This document shows positions 12,793-19,753 of a DNA stretch of 29,501 bases, one piece after another. Position 1 is the stretch's first letter. Each line of letters opens with the position of its first letter. Source of the DNA: CAYVFC01 sp964450715 (GTDB lineage Bacteria; Myxococcota_A; Polyangia; Polyangiales; JAFGIB01); NCBI GenBank assembly GCA_964450715.1, contig CAYVFC010000103.1:1-29501 (forward strand), read 5' to 3'. Below the pieces are notes generated by a model, which saw nothing but the letters and a program-made list of their open reading frames with translations, searched no databases and was not told the origin of the DNA. Both the position numbers and the translations under genes were made by a program.

Positions 12793-14066
12793 CTCGGCGC
12801 GTGGTGGTCACGGGGCTGGGGGTGGTAGCTCCCAACGGCAGCACGCTCGAACGGTTCGACGCGGCTCTCAGAAACGGCACCTCCGGCATACGTCACCTGC
12901 CCATCATGAAGGAGCTGAACTTCGGCTGCACCGTGGCCGGCATCCCCCAGGGCGTGGACGAGCTTTGCGAGCAAACCTTTGAGGAAGACGAGCTGCTTGC
13001 CATGAACTCAAACCACCGCTATGGCTGCCTGGCGGCGGTCAACGCCTGGACCGACGCCGGCTTCGAGCGGCCCGAGGTTGGGGATGACCGCGTGAACTGG
13101 GACGCGGGCGCGGTGATCGGAACCGGCATCGGCGGGCTGGACACCATCGCCGAGAAGCTCATCCCCAACACCAACAAGGGCAAAGTGCGGCGGCTGGGAA
13201 GCACCCTGGTCGAGCAGATCATGGGCAGCGGGGTCTCGGCCAGGGTCTCGGGGCTTTTAGCGCTCGGCAACCAGGTGACCAGCAACAGCAGCGCCTGCAG
13301 CACGGGCAGCGAGGCCATCGCCGAGGGATGCACCCGCATCCGCGCCGGGCTGGCCGAGCGCATGCTATGCGGCGGTTCCGAAGGCTCCAGCCACTACATC
13401 TGGGCCGGCTTCGACGCCATGCGCGTGCTGGCCCGCAAGTACAACGACACTCCGGATAGAGCCTCGCGGCCGCTGAGCGCCTCGGCCGACGGTTTCGTGC
13501 CCAGCTGCGGCGCCGGGGTCATGCACTTGGAGAGCCTCGAGAGCGCCCGGGCGCGCGGCGCGCGCATCTACGCCGAGGTACTCGGCGTGGCGATCAACTG
13601 CGGCGGGCAGCGCGGCGGCGGCAGCATGACCGCCCCCAACCCGGAGAGCGTCTCACGCTGCATCAAGGCGGCGCTAGAGGATGCGAAGATCGACGCTGAC
13701 GAGATCGACGTCATCAACGGGCATCTCACCGCCACCTTTGCCGACCCCTACGAGGTGGCCTCCTGGTCCAGGGCGCTCGGCAGGGCGCCGGACCAGATGC
13801 CGGTCATCACCGCCACCAAGTCCATGATCGGCCACGCGCTGGGAGCCGCCGGCGGTATCGAGTCGATCGCCGCGGTTCTCATGGTACACGGGGGATACGC
13901 ACATCCGTGCGTAAACTGCGAAGACCTTCACCCGGATATCGAGCCCTACGCGGCCTCGATACCGCAAGAAATGCGAGAGATGCCCGCGCTCAGGACCATC
14001 ATCAAGGCGGGCTTCGGCTTCGGAGACGTCAATACCTGTCTGGTATTTCGCAAATGGAACAGCTAG
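12789..14066 (+). CDS. 3-oxoacyl-ACP synthase I/II-like ketosynthase (FabB/FabF family)
   Basis: This 425-aa ketosynthase has active-site Cys170 in NSSACSTGSEAIAEG, His312 in INGHLTATFADPYE and Lys344/His349 in TKSMIGHALGAAGG, the Cys-His-His set of elongating enzymes. It condenses malonyl-ACP with a growing acyl-ACP. The first histidine normally lies in NAHGTST; here the block reads NGHLTAT, so this is a distinct subgroup rather than housekeeping FabF. The core is otherwise full length, with VVVTGLGVVAPNG at the N-terminus and KAGFGFGDVNTCLVF at the end. The GTG start overlaps the FabZ-like stop. Together with the FabA-type enzyme it could play the FabB role in keeping a double bond. Confidence 0.92.
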   Translation: MTRRVVVTGLGVVAPNGSTLERFDAALRNGTSGIRHLPIMKELNFGCTVAGIPQGVDELCEQTFEEDELLAMNSNHRYGCLAAVNAWTDAGFERPEVGDDRVNWDAGAVIGTGIGGLDTIAEKLIPNTNKGKVRRLGSTLVEQIMGSGVSARVSGLLALGNQVTSNSSACSTGSEAIAEGCTRIRAGLAERMLCGGSEGSSHYIWAGFDAMRVLARKYNDTPDRASRPLSASADGFVPSCGAGVMHLESLESARARGARIYAEVLGVAINCGGQRGGGSMTAPNPESVSRCIKAALEDAKIDADEIDVINGHLTATFADPYEVASWSRALGRAPDQMPVITATKSMIGHALGAAGGIESIAAVLMVHGGYAHPCVNCEDLHPDIEPYAASIPQEMREMPALRTIIKAGFGFGDVNTCLVFRKWNS

Positions 14067-14080
14067 GGGCCCGGCGCCCC
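14066..14080 (+). other. Small GC hairpin between ketosynthase and ACP genes
   Basis: GGGGC (14066-14070) pairs with GCCCC (14076-14080) around a 5-nt loop, immediately after the ketosynthase stop and just ahead of the AAGGAG site of the ACP gene. It may insulate or stabilise the ACP message, which is normally needed in excess; this is inference. Confidence 0.3.
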
Positions 14081-14097
14081 CAGAAGGAGATTCGGAG

Positions 14098-14349
14098 ATG
14101 ACGGAGCAAGAAATCTTCGACAAGGTCATCGCGATACTGAAACCCTACGTGAAGAACCGCGATGCGCTTGCCACGGTCTCCATGGAGACCAACATACTGG
14201 AAGACCTGAAGGTGAACTCGGCCCGCCTGGTCGACGTGGTGCTCGCCTTCGAGGACGAGTTCGACATCGAGATCGCGGATGAAGACGCCGACGGAGTAGA
14301 CACGGTGGGCGACGCGGTCACCCTGATCGGGAAGAAGACCAATCCGTAA
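14098..14349 (+). CDS. Acyl carrier protein with non-canonical DSL motif
   Basis: This 83-aa protein has the length, acidity and helix pattern of an ACP. The likely phosphopantetheine attachment site is Ser41 in LEDLKVNSARLVDVVLAF, where the usual Asp-Ser-Leu is replaced by Asn-Ser-Ala. The following EDEFDIEIADEDADGV and TVGDAVTLI match helices III and IV of ACPs. The altered motif suggests a dedicated carrier recognised by the operon's own phosphopantetheinyl transferase and ketosynthases. AAGGAGA seven bases before the ATG is one of the best ribosome sites in the window, consistent with high expression. Confidence 0.87.
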   Translation: MTEQEIFDKVIAILKPYVKNRDALATVSMETNILEDLKVNSARLVDVVLAFEDEFDIEIADEDADGVDTVGDAVTLIGKKTNP

Positions 14350-14354
14350 CCCAA

Positions 14355-15110
14355 GTGACTGGATCGGTACCGCCTCTGTGGACCCGGCTCGGGCTGCTGG
14401 CCCAGCGCGAGCTGGGTCGCCTTACCTGTGCTCTGTTGCTTTCCCTGATAGGGCTCTGGATGCGGGTCATCTATGGCTACCGCATCCGGAACGTGAAAGA
14501 GGTGCGCAAGCAGTACGCCGAGATCCTGCGGCAGAAGAAGTGGCCGCTGATGATCTGCGCCAACCACCTGACCATGGTCGACTCCTTCATCGCCTCCTGG
14601 GCGCTGGGCTCGATCCCCTGGTACATCTTCCATTTCTCGGCCCTGCCCTGGCACGTGCCCGAACGTAAGAACTTCGCCGCCACCTGGTACCAGCACCTGT
14701 TCATCTTCTTGATGAAGAGCGTTCCCATCGAGCGGGGCGGCGACCGCCGGGAGGTGTCCAAGGTGCTCAAGCAGCTCACCTACCTGCTGCGCATCGGGGA
14801 GGTGGTCTTCGTCTTTCCCGAGGCCGGGCGTAGCCGCAGCGGGCGGGTCGATCCGGCCAGCGCGGCCTATGGCGTGGGCCGCATCATCGCCACCGCTCCG
14901 GGTTGCCGCACGCTCTGCGTCTACCTGCGGGGCGACCACCAGGAGACGTGGGGCGGGGTGCCGGTCAAGGGCGAATCGTTCTACGTGGACATCGAGCTGA
15001 TCGAGGCCAGGTCCCAGCAGCGGGGAATGCACCGTTCCAGGGACCTCTCGCAGCAGATAGTCGACCAGCTAATCGCCATGGAGGAGAAGTACTTCGCCAG
15101 CAGGAATTGA
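14355..15110 (+). CDS. Lysophospholipid acyltransferase-like protein (PlsC/LPLAT family)
   Basis: This 251-aa membrane-associated acyltransferase carries the HX4D motif in ANHLTMVDSF (His71, Asp76) and FPEAGRSRSG (from residue 154), a variant of the FPEGTRS block of glycerophosphate acyltransferases. One hydrophobic segment, LTCALLLSLIGLWMRVIYGY, anchors it near the N-terminus. Such enzymes transfer an acyl chain from ACP or CoA to a hydroxyl acceptor. In this operon it probably takes the finished chain from the adjacent ACP and places it on a lipid or other acceptor. The GTG start is five bases after the ACP stop, with no separate strong ribosome site. Confidence 0.88.
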   Translation: MTGSVPPLWTRLGLLAQRELGRLTCALLLSLIGLWMRVIYGYRIRNVKEVRKQYAEILRQKKWPLMICANHLTMVDSFIASWALGSIPWYIFHFSALPWHVPERKNFAATWYQHLFIFLMKSVPIERGGDRREVSKVLKQLTYLLRIGEVVFVFPEAGRSRSGRVDPASAAYGVGRIIATAPGCRTLCVYLRGDHQETWGGVPVKGESFYVDIELIEARSQQRGMHRSRDLSQQIVDQLIAMEEKYFASRN

Positions 15111-15179
15111 CCGCGCCGATTCGAGCGACCCCGCGGCGCGTCCGCCGGCGCTTCTTCGTGCAGTAGGAGTAAAGAAACC

Positions 15180-15827
15180 TTGCCGATAGGAAATGACATC
15201 GTCGACCTCTGCGACCCGGAAACCCGTCCGTGGGGGCTTCATCCGCGTTTCGACCAGCGGGTCTTCACGCCGGCCGAGCGGGAGCGGATCGGCCCGGACG
15301 AGCAGGGTAACCGAATGCGCTGGCTGATGTGGGCCGCCAAGGAGAGCGCCTACAAAGCGGCGAAAAAGCGCGATCCGCGCACGATCTTCTCGCCCCGCCG
15401 CTTCGAGGTCGAGCTACGAGGCGAACGAGCCGGAATCGTGCGCTTCGGGGACTCGGTCTTCTCGCTGCTCGCCGAGCTCTCGGACGAGCTCGTGCACGTG
15501 GTGGCCGCGCCCGCGGCCGAGCTGGTGCAGACCGCGCGCGGAGCCGTGGGTCGGCCCGCGAGCGGGACCGGCCGGAGGTTCGCGCTGTACTTCGAGACCG
15601 CCCTGCTCTCCTCGCGGGCGCGCGATGCCCTGGTCGCCGGCCTGGAGGTCAGGCAGATGGCCGCCCGCGCCCTGGGCTCGTGGCTGGAGATCCCGCGGCA
15701 ACGGATCGAGCTGATTCGCCGTGGACGGGTGCCGCGCGCCCTCTTCCAGGGGGTCCGGCTACCCATCGACCTCTCGCTCTCGCACCACGGCCGGTTCGGC
15801 GCGTTTGCCTTTACCGTAACGCGGTGA
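15180..15827 (+). CDS. 4'-phosphopantetheinyl transferase family protein
   Basis: This 215-aa protein has the key PPTase blocks: IGNDIVDL at residues 3-10 (Asp6 and Asp9) and WAAKESAYKAAKK from residue 51, with Glu55 and lysines for metal and CoA binding. A C-terminal LSLSHHGRFGAFAF matches the 'SHs' region more usual near the N-terminus of Sfp-type enzymes, so the order of elements is unusual. The enzyme converts apo-ACP to holo-ACP with CoA. As last gene of the operon it presumably serves the atypical ACP at 14098-14349. The start is TTG at 15180 with AGGAG ten bases upstream. The activity call is good; carrier specificity is inferred. Confidence 0.84.
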   Translation: MPIGNDIVDLCDPETRPWGLHPRFDQRVFTPAERERIGPDEQGNRMRWLMWAAKESAYKAAKKRDPRTIFSPRRFEVELRGERAGIVRFGDSVFSLLAELSDELVHVVAAPAAELVQTARGAVGRPASGTGRRFALYFETALLSSRARDALVAGLEVRQMAARALGSWLEIPRQRIELIRRGRVPRALFQGVRLPIDLSLSHHGRFGAFAFTVTR

Positions 15828-15860
15828 AGCCTCGGTTCTATTGCCCCCTCCCGGACAACA

Positions 15861-15890
15861 ATTACGGGCGGGCGCAAGGCCCGCCCCTAC
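15861..15890. repeat. GC hairpin repeat (GGGCGGGC/GCCCGCCC)
   Basis: GGGCGGGC (15866-15873) pairs exactly with 15879-15886 around GCAAG, with TA.../...TA outer pairs possible. It lies 40 bp past the PPTase stop. No T-run follows. It may help to end transcription of the FAS-like operon; the shape is also that of short dispersed intergenic hairpins. Confidence 0.5.
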
Positions 15891-16012
15891 GCGATCGATG
15901 CCCCCACGAAATCGTAGCGGTACGGTGCGGCTCGCCCCCCCTCCCACGGTTGAGTCCCCAAGTCAGGAACGGTACTCTTAAAATGTTCTTACGGCTTACA
16001 GGAGGCGACCTC

Positions 16013-16873
16013 ATGCGGCGCGATTCGATCTTTGTTATGGCGATTGTACTGGCCTTGGCTGTGGTCCTGTTTTCCGGTTCCGGCTGCACCAAGGACGAAA
16101 CCTGCCGCGGAATGGACGCTGGCACCTGCGAGTGCCCGAGCTGCGGCGGCCGGGGCGGCGGCGGCGATTCCACGCCCCCGCCGGACGACCTGGGCGACAT
16201 CTGCGCCTATGACAGCGACTGCGCCCAGCACTGCCTGATCGGGCTGAGCGGCATGGCGCCCTACTGCACCCGCTCCTGCGAGAGCGAAGCCTGCCCGGCC
16301 GGATACCTCTGCCTGAGCGTGGCGCAGGCGGGCATGGTCTGCGCCATGGGGCCCTGCGGGGGCGACGGCCAGTGCCCGGAGGACTACAGCTGCGACACCG
16401 AGGATCCCGACAACTCTATCTGCGTGCACGACGACGTCGTCTGCGACAGCGACAGCGAGTGCCCGGCGGCTACCGCCTGCAACCAGGGGCTGTGCGAGCT
16501 GCGCTGCGAGAGCGACGACGACTGCAAGCAGGGTTTTTACTGCCAGTGGGGACGCAGGTGCGTGAAGTGCACCAATAGCTCTCACTGCGCGGATGGGTAC
16601 AGCTGTCAGGACGGCAACTGCAACCTCTCCTGCATCGAGAGCAACGACTGTAGGATCGGCTTCCGCTGCGCCACCGGCGCCTGCGAGCAGATCTCGGGCG
16701 GCGGCGGCATCGAAATGGGTGCCGGGGACGCGGGCTGCGAGGAGGACACCGACTGCGCCGACTTCTGCTACAACGATGAGTACTGCACCCGCGTCTGCGA
16801 AGGCGAGGACGACCCCACCTGCCCCGAGGGCTACGCCTGCCACAGCGGCCACCTGTTCTGCCAGATGCAGTAA
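16013..16873 (+). CDS. Cysteine-rich lipoprotein
   Basis: This 286-aa protein has a signal peptide ending at lipobox GSGC (Cys25), a short Gly/Pro linker, then about seven cysteine-rich modules of the kind CxxDSDC...C...GYxC, for example CAYDSDCAQHC, CGGDGQCPEDYSC, CDSDSECPAATAC and CESDDDCKQGFYCQW. These small modules probably form stacked disulfide-bonded loops outside the inner membrane and are common in surface lipoproteins of myxobacteria-like lineages. No enzymatic motif is seen. The ATG at 16013 is preceded by GGAGG at ideal spacing; an ATG ten codons earlier lacks such a site. Function unknown, possibly adhesion or matrix binding. Confidence 0.87.
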   Translation: MRRDSIFVMAIVLALAVVLFSGSGCTKDETCRGMDAGTCECPSCGGRGGGGDSTPPPDDLGDICAYDSDCAQHCLIGLSGMAPYCTRSCESEACPAGYLCLSVAQAGMVCAMGPCGGDGQCPEDYSCDTEDPDNSICVHDDVVCDSDSECPAATACNQGLCELRCESDDDCKQGFYCQWGRRCVKCTNSSHCADGYSCQDGNCNLSCIESNDCRIGFRCATGACEQISGGGGIEMGAGDAGCEEDTDCADFCYNDEYCTRVCEGEDDPTCPEGYACHSGHLFCQMQ

Positions 16874-16896
16874 TCCCCTGCCCGCTCCGGGGAGGG

Positions 16897-17007
16897 GTGA
16901 CGATACCCATCGCCGACCTGCAAGGCCGAGCCGGCGAGCTGGCGAGGGACAAGATAGAACAACTGGACGACGCTCTCCGGTTCGCCTTCGGACTCGACGA
17001 GGTCTGA
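16897..17007 (+). pseudogene. Possible C-terminal remnant of a MazF/PemK-type toxin
   Basis: A 36-codon frame from GTG codes for a helix-rich peptide ending IEQLDDALRFAFGLDEV. This resembles the terminal helix of MazF/PemK mRNA interferases, which often ends in 'LDxALRxALGL'. No toxin body or antitoxin gene is found on either side. The likeness is short and may be chance. Confidence 0.3.
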
Positions 17008-17262
17008 AAAGCGGACCGTTTCCCACTTGACTCGGACGACAACGAAGATAGTCTTCACCAGTAATGGAACCGCTCCCGTCGGCCGCTGCCCCCCGTAACT
17101 TCGACCGCGCCCCGCGCGCCGGGAGATGCGGCGTAGTGTGCCCGCCGAGCTCGGCGACTACCGCGACGACCACCACCACCACGACCGCCACCGGTACGAC
17201 TACGCGCACCGGATGGCCTCGAGGGAACGCAGGGTTCTAGAATAGAACAGAGGATTTTTCCC
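17008..17262. other. Intergenic stretch without a recognised gene
   Basis: The region before asd shows short frames in several directions, including one rich in Arg and His codons, but nothing resembling a family. TAGAAT (17238-17243) could be a -10 box for asd, but no matching -35 box was found. No further feature is supported. Confidence 0.5.
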
Positions 17263-17296
17263 AAACCCCGTTCCCTTGAGGGAGCGGGGTTTTGGC
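17263..17296. terminator. Strong hairpin in front of asd (terminator or attenuator)
   Basis: Arms 17263-17275 and 17280-17292 form 13 pairs (one G-T) around a TTGA loop, with AAA on one side and TTTT on the other. It is shaped like an intrinsic bidirectional terminator. It lies 34 bp before the asd start codon, downstream of the only -10-like box seen, so it may act as an attenuator of asd. Confidence 0.6.
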
Positions 17297-17329
17297 GTTA
17301 ATAGGGCCTTTCAGGAAAGGAACAGAGGA

Positions 17330-18412
17330 ATGGAAAAGATACCCGTGGGCGTGATCGGCGCGACCGGCATGGTCGGCCAGAACTACATCAGGCTGCTCGC
17401 CAACCATCCCTGGTTCGAGGTCACTTATCTCGCCGCCTCGCCGCGGTCGGCCGGTAAGAGCTACGCCGAGGCCGTGGCCGGCCGCTGGGTGATGGACGCG
17501 GACATCCCGGCCGCGGTTAGCGCCCTGACCGTTCACGACGCCGCTGCCATCGAGGAGGCCAAGGGCCAGTGCGCCTTTGTCTTCTCCTCGGTGGAGCTGG
17601 ACAAGAAAGCAATACGGGAGACCGAGGACGCCTATGCCGCCGCGGGCATCCCGGTGGTCTCCAACAACTCGGCCCACCGCGGCACTGCGGACGTGCCGGT
17701 GCTGATCCCGGAGATCAACCCCGGCCACATCGACATCATCCCCCAGCAGCGGAAGAAGCGTGGATGGGACAAGGGCTTTGTGGTGGTCAAGCCCAACTGC
17801 AGCGTGCAGAGCTACATGGCGCCCATGCAGGCCCTGCGCGAGACCGGCTTTCCGGTGGTGCGCGCCTTCGTGGCCACGCTTCAGGCCGTGTCCGGCGCCG
17901 GCTACCCGGGCCATTCGTCGCTCGACATGATCGACAACGTCATCCCCTTCATCAACGGCGAGGAAGAGAAATCGGAGAAGGAGCCGCTCAAGATCTTCGG
18001 CAAAATCGAGAACGGCCGGTTCATCGACGACGAGTCGATCAGTATCACCGCCCACTGCAACCGCGTTCCCGTGATCGACGGCCACTTGGCCTGCGTGAGC
18101 CTCCAGTTCGGCGACAAGAAGCCGTCGCTCGAACAGATCGCGCAGATCTGGACCGACTACCGATCGGTGCCGCAACAGCTCGGCCTACCCTTTGCGCCCG
18201 AGCATCCCATCGTCGTGCGCCAGGAGAACAACCGGCCGCAGCCGCGCAAGGATCGCGACCGGGAAAAGGCCATGGCCGTGACCGTGGGCCGGCTGCGCGG
18301 CTGCAACCTGCTGGACTGCCGCTTCGTGGGCCTGTCGCACAACACCGTGCGCGGCGCCGCCGGCGGCGGTATCCTCAACGCCGAGCTGCTCAAGGCCAAG
18401 GGCTACCTGTAG
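17330..18412 (+). CDS. asd: Aspartate-semialdehyde dehydrogenase (archaeal/fungal-type branch)
   Basis: This 360-aa enzyme converts aspartyl phosphate to aspartate semialdehyde with NADPH, the branch point to lysine/diaminopimelate, threonine and methionine. The Rossmann motif GVIGATGMVGQNYIRLL is at the N-terminus. The catalytic cysteine is in VVKPNCSVQSYM and the acid/base histidine region is ISITAHCNRVPVIDGH. The NNSAHRGTADVPVLIPEINP block and overall length match the branch first described in archaea and fungi rather than the E. coli-type enzyme. The ATG at 17330 follows a purine-rich AGGAAAGGAACAGAGGA leader. It is monocistronic: the next gene is convergent, with a palindromic repeat between. 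Confidence 0.95.
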   Translation: MEKIPVGVIGATGMVGQNYIRLLANHPWFEVTYLAASPRSAGKSYAEAVAGRWVMDADIPAAVSALTVHDAAAIEEAKGQCAFVFSSVELDKKAIRETEDAYAAAGIPVVSNNSAHRGTADVPVLIPEINPGHIDIIPQQRKKRGWDKGFVVVKPNCSVQSYMAPMQALRETGFPVVRAFVATLQAVSGAGYPGHSSLDMIDNVIPFINGEEEKSEKEPLKIFGKIENGRFIDDESISITAHCNRVPVIDGHLACVSLQFGDKKPSLEQIAQIWTDYRSVPQQLGLPFAPEHPIVVRQENNRPQPRKDRDREKAMAVTVGRLRGCNLLDCRFVGLSHNTVRGAAGGGILNAELLKAKGYL

Positions 18413-18425
18413 GCCCGACCCTACC

Positions 18426-18516
18426 TGTCATTTCGAGGAGCCGAAGGCGACGAGAAATCTCCGTCGATACGAGGCAATCTGCACCGTCGAGATATCTCGC
18501 TTCGCTCGAAATGACA
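18426..18516. repeat. Dispersed palindromic repeat, copy 2 (91 nt)
   Basis: The ends TGTCATTTCGA (18426-18436) and TCGAAATGACA (18506-18516) are perfect inverted repeats, and the interior is also partly palindromic (GAGAAATCTCC and GAGATATCTCG). It sits between the convergent asd and ychF-like genes, where it could serve as a bidirectional terminator or RNA-stabilising structure. Confidence 0.88.
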
Positions 18517-18533
18517 TCGACTAGCTACCGGGC

Positions 18534-19580
18534 CTACACGTTGAAGCGGACGTTGATCACGTCTCCGTCCGCCACCGGATACGTTTTGCCCTCCAGCCGC
18601 AGCCGCCCGCGCTTGCGCGCCTCGGGCAACCCGCCGGCGTCGATCAGGTCGTGGTAGGAGACCACCTCGGCGCGGATAAAGCCCTTCTGCATATCCGAGT
18701 GAATCGTCCCGGCCGCCTCCGCGGCCGGCGTGCCGCGCCGGATGGTCCAGGCGCGCACCTCATCGCTGCCCACGGTAAAGAACGACATCAACCCCAGCGC
18801 TTCATAGGAAGCCTGGATCACCCGGTCCATGCCCGACCTCTCGATTCCGTACTCCGCCAAAAACTCGGCCGCCTCCTCCGGGCTCATGCGCGCCAGCTCC
18901 TGCTCCAGCTTGCCGCGCACCACCATGCACCTCTCCTGCTCGCCGATCTCCCCCAGCTCCGGAAGCCCCCCTTCCGTCTCCTCGTTGTTGAAAAGCACCA
19001 GCATGGGCTTGGCGCTGAGAAACGAGAACCCCTTCAACAGCTTGTTCCCCGCCACCGAGGGCGCCCGCCTGAGCGGGCACTCCCCTTCTTCCAGCAGCCG
19101 CTGGCACTCCCGAAAGAGCTCCTGCTCCTCCGCGTTCATCTTTTTGCCCCGCTTCTGCTCGAGCTCGATCTTCTCCCGCCGTTTCTCCACCTGCACCAGA
19201 TCCGACAGGATCAGCTCCTGCTCCAGCGCGCGGAAGTCCCGCACCGGATCCCGGTCCGGCCCGTGGTTGCGCACCACCTGGATCAGCGCGTCGCACTCCT
19301 TGACCGCCAGCCACCCTGCCTCGTCCTTCTTCCGACCCCCGCCGCCCGACCCCGATCCCGATCCCTTCCCCGTCCCGGGCAGGAAATACTCCACCTGCGC
19401 GTAGATCGTCTTCTTGGGCTCGAACATTCCCGATAACACGTCCACCCGCTCGTCCGGAACCCGCACCACCGCCATCCGGTCCTCGGTGCGCGACACCCCA
19501 TCGCCCACCGACTGGCGCGTCAACACCTCGAACACGGTCGAGCGACCGGAGAGCGAAAGACCGATGATGCCGAGCTTCAT
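18534..19580 (-). CDS. YchF-like protein with TGS domain and degenerate nucleotide motifs
   Basis: This 348-aa protein is a member of the YchF branch of Obg-type P-loop proteins, which bind ATP and ribosomes. MKLGIIGL at the start, the central charged helical region, LSAKPMLVLFNNEETEGG (the NxxE-like nucleotide motif of YchF) and the C-terminal TGS part, with FIRAEVVSYHDLIDAGG before GKTYPVADGDVINVRFNV, are all recognisable. However, the P-loop reads GLSLSGRST, with Arg in place of the essential Lys (residue 13). The DxxG switch region is replaced by a Gly/Ser run (GKGSGSGSGGGG, residues 71-82). It may bind nucleotide weakly or not at all. The ATG at 19580 is preceded by AAGG and gives the family N-terminus. 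Confidence 0.85.
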   Translation of the reverse strand: MKLGIIGLSLSGRSTVFEVLTRQSVGDGVSRTEDRMAVVRVPDERVDVLSGMFEPKKTIYAQVEYFLPGTGKGSGSGSGGGGRKKDEAGWLAVKECDALIQVVRNHGPDRDPVRDFRALEQELILSDLVQVEKRREKIELEQKRGKKMNAEEQELFRECQRLLEEGECPLRRAPSVAGNKLLKGFSFLSAKPMLVLFNNEETEGGLPELGEIGEQERCMVVRGKLEQELARMSPEEAAEFLAEYGIERSGMDRVIQASYEALGLMSFFTVGSDEVRAWTIRRGTPAAEAAGTIHSDMQKGFIRAEVVSYHDLIDAGGLPEARKRGRLRLEGKTYPVADGDVINVRFNV

Positions 19581-19718
19581 GCCCGGCCTTCTAGCACACC
19601 GGGGCCTTCCGCGGGACAGGAATGAAGAGCCAACTGGCGGCCCCGGGAAAGCGGTTCCAGCCTGCCCTGTGCCGCGCGACGGCGAAAGAGCCGCCAAACA
19701 ATACCCGGAATATTTAAT

Positions 19719-19747
19719 TTGTAATGTTAAATATGAAGCATTAATAT
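19719..19747 (+). promoter_or_regulatory. AT-rich promoter candidate of the DUF4143-type ATPase
   Basis: TTGTAA (19719-19724) and TAATAT (19742-19747) are 17 nt apart in a conspicuously AT-rich patch (about 19710-19753). Since the ATG is at 19754, the transcript would be leaderless or nearly so, in line with the absence of a Shine-Dalgarno sequence. Each box matches only four of six bases. Confidence 0.3.
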
Positions 19748-19753
19748 CGAACC

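Noticed and set aside
15989..17209. Long minus-strand frame opposite the cysteine-rich lipoprotein
   Set aside because: Val/Ala-rich shadow created by the repeated Cys/Asp codons of the sense gene.
17237..18175. Long minus-strand frame opposite asd
   Set aside because: The sense gene has all catalytic motifs of Asd; the antisense text is His/Gly/Val-rich and unrecognisable.
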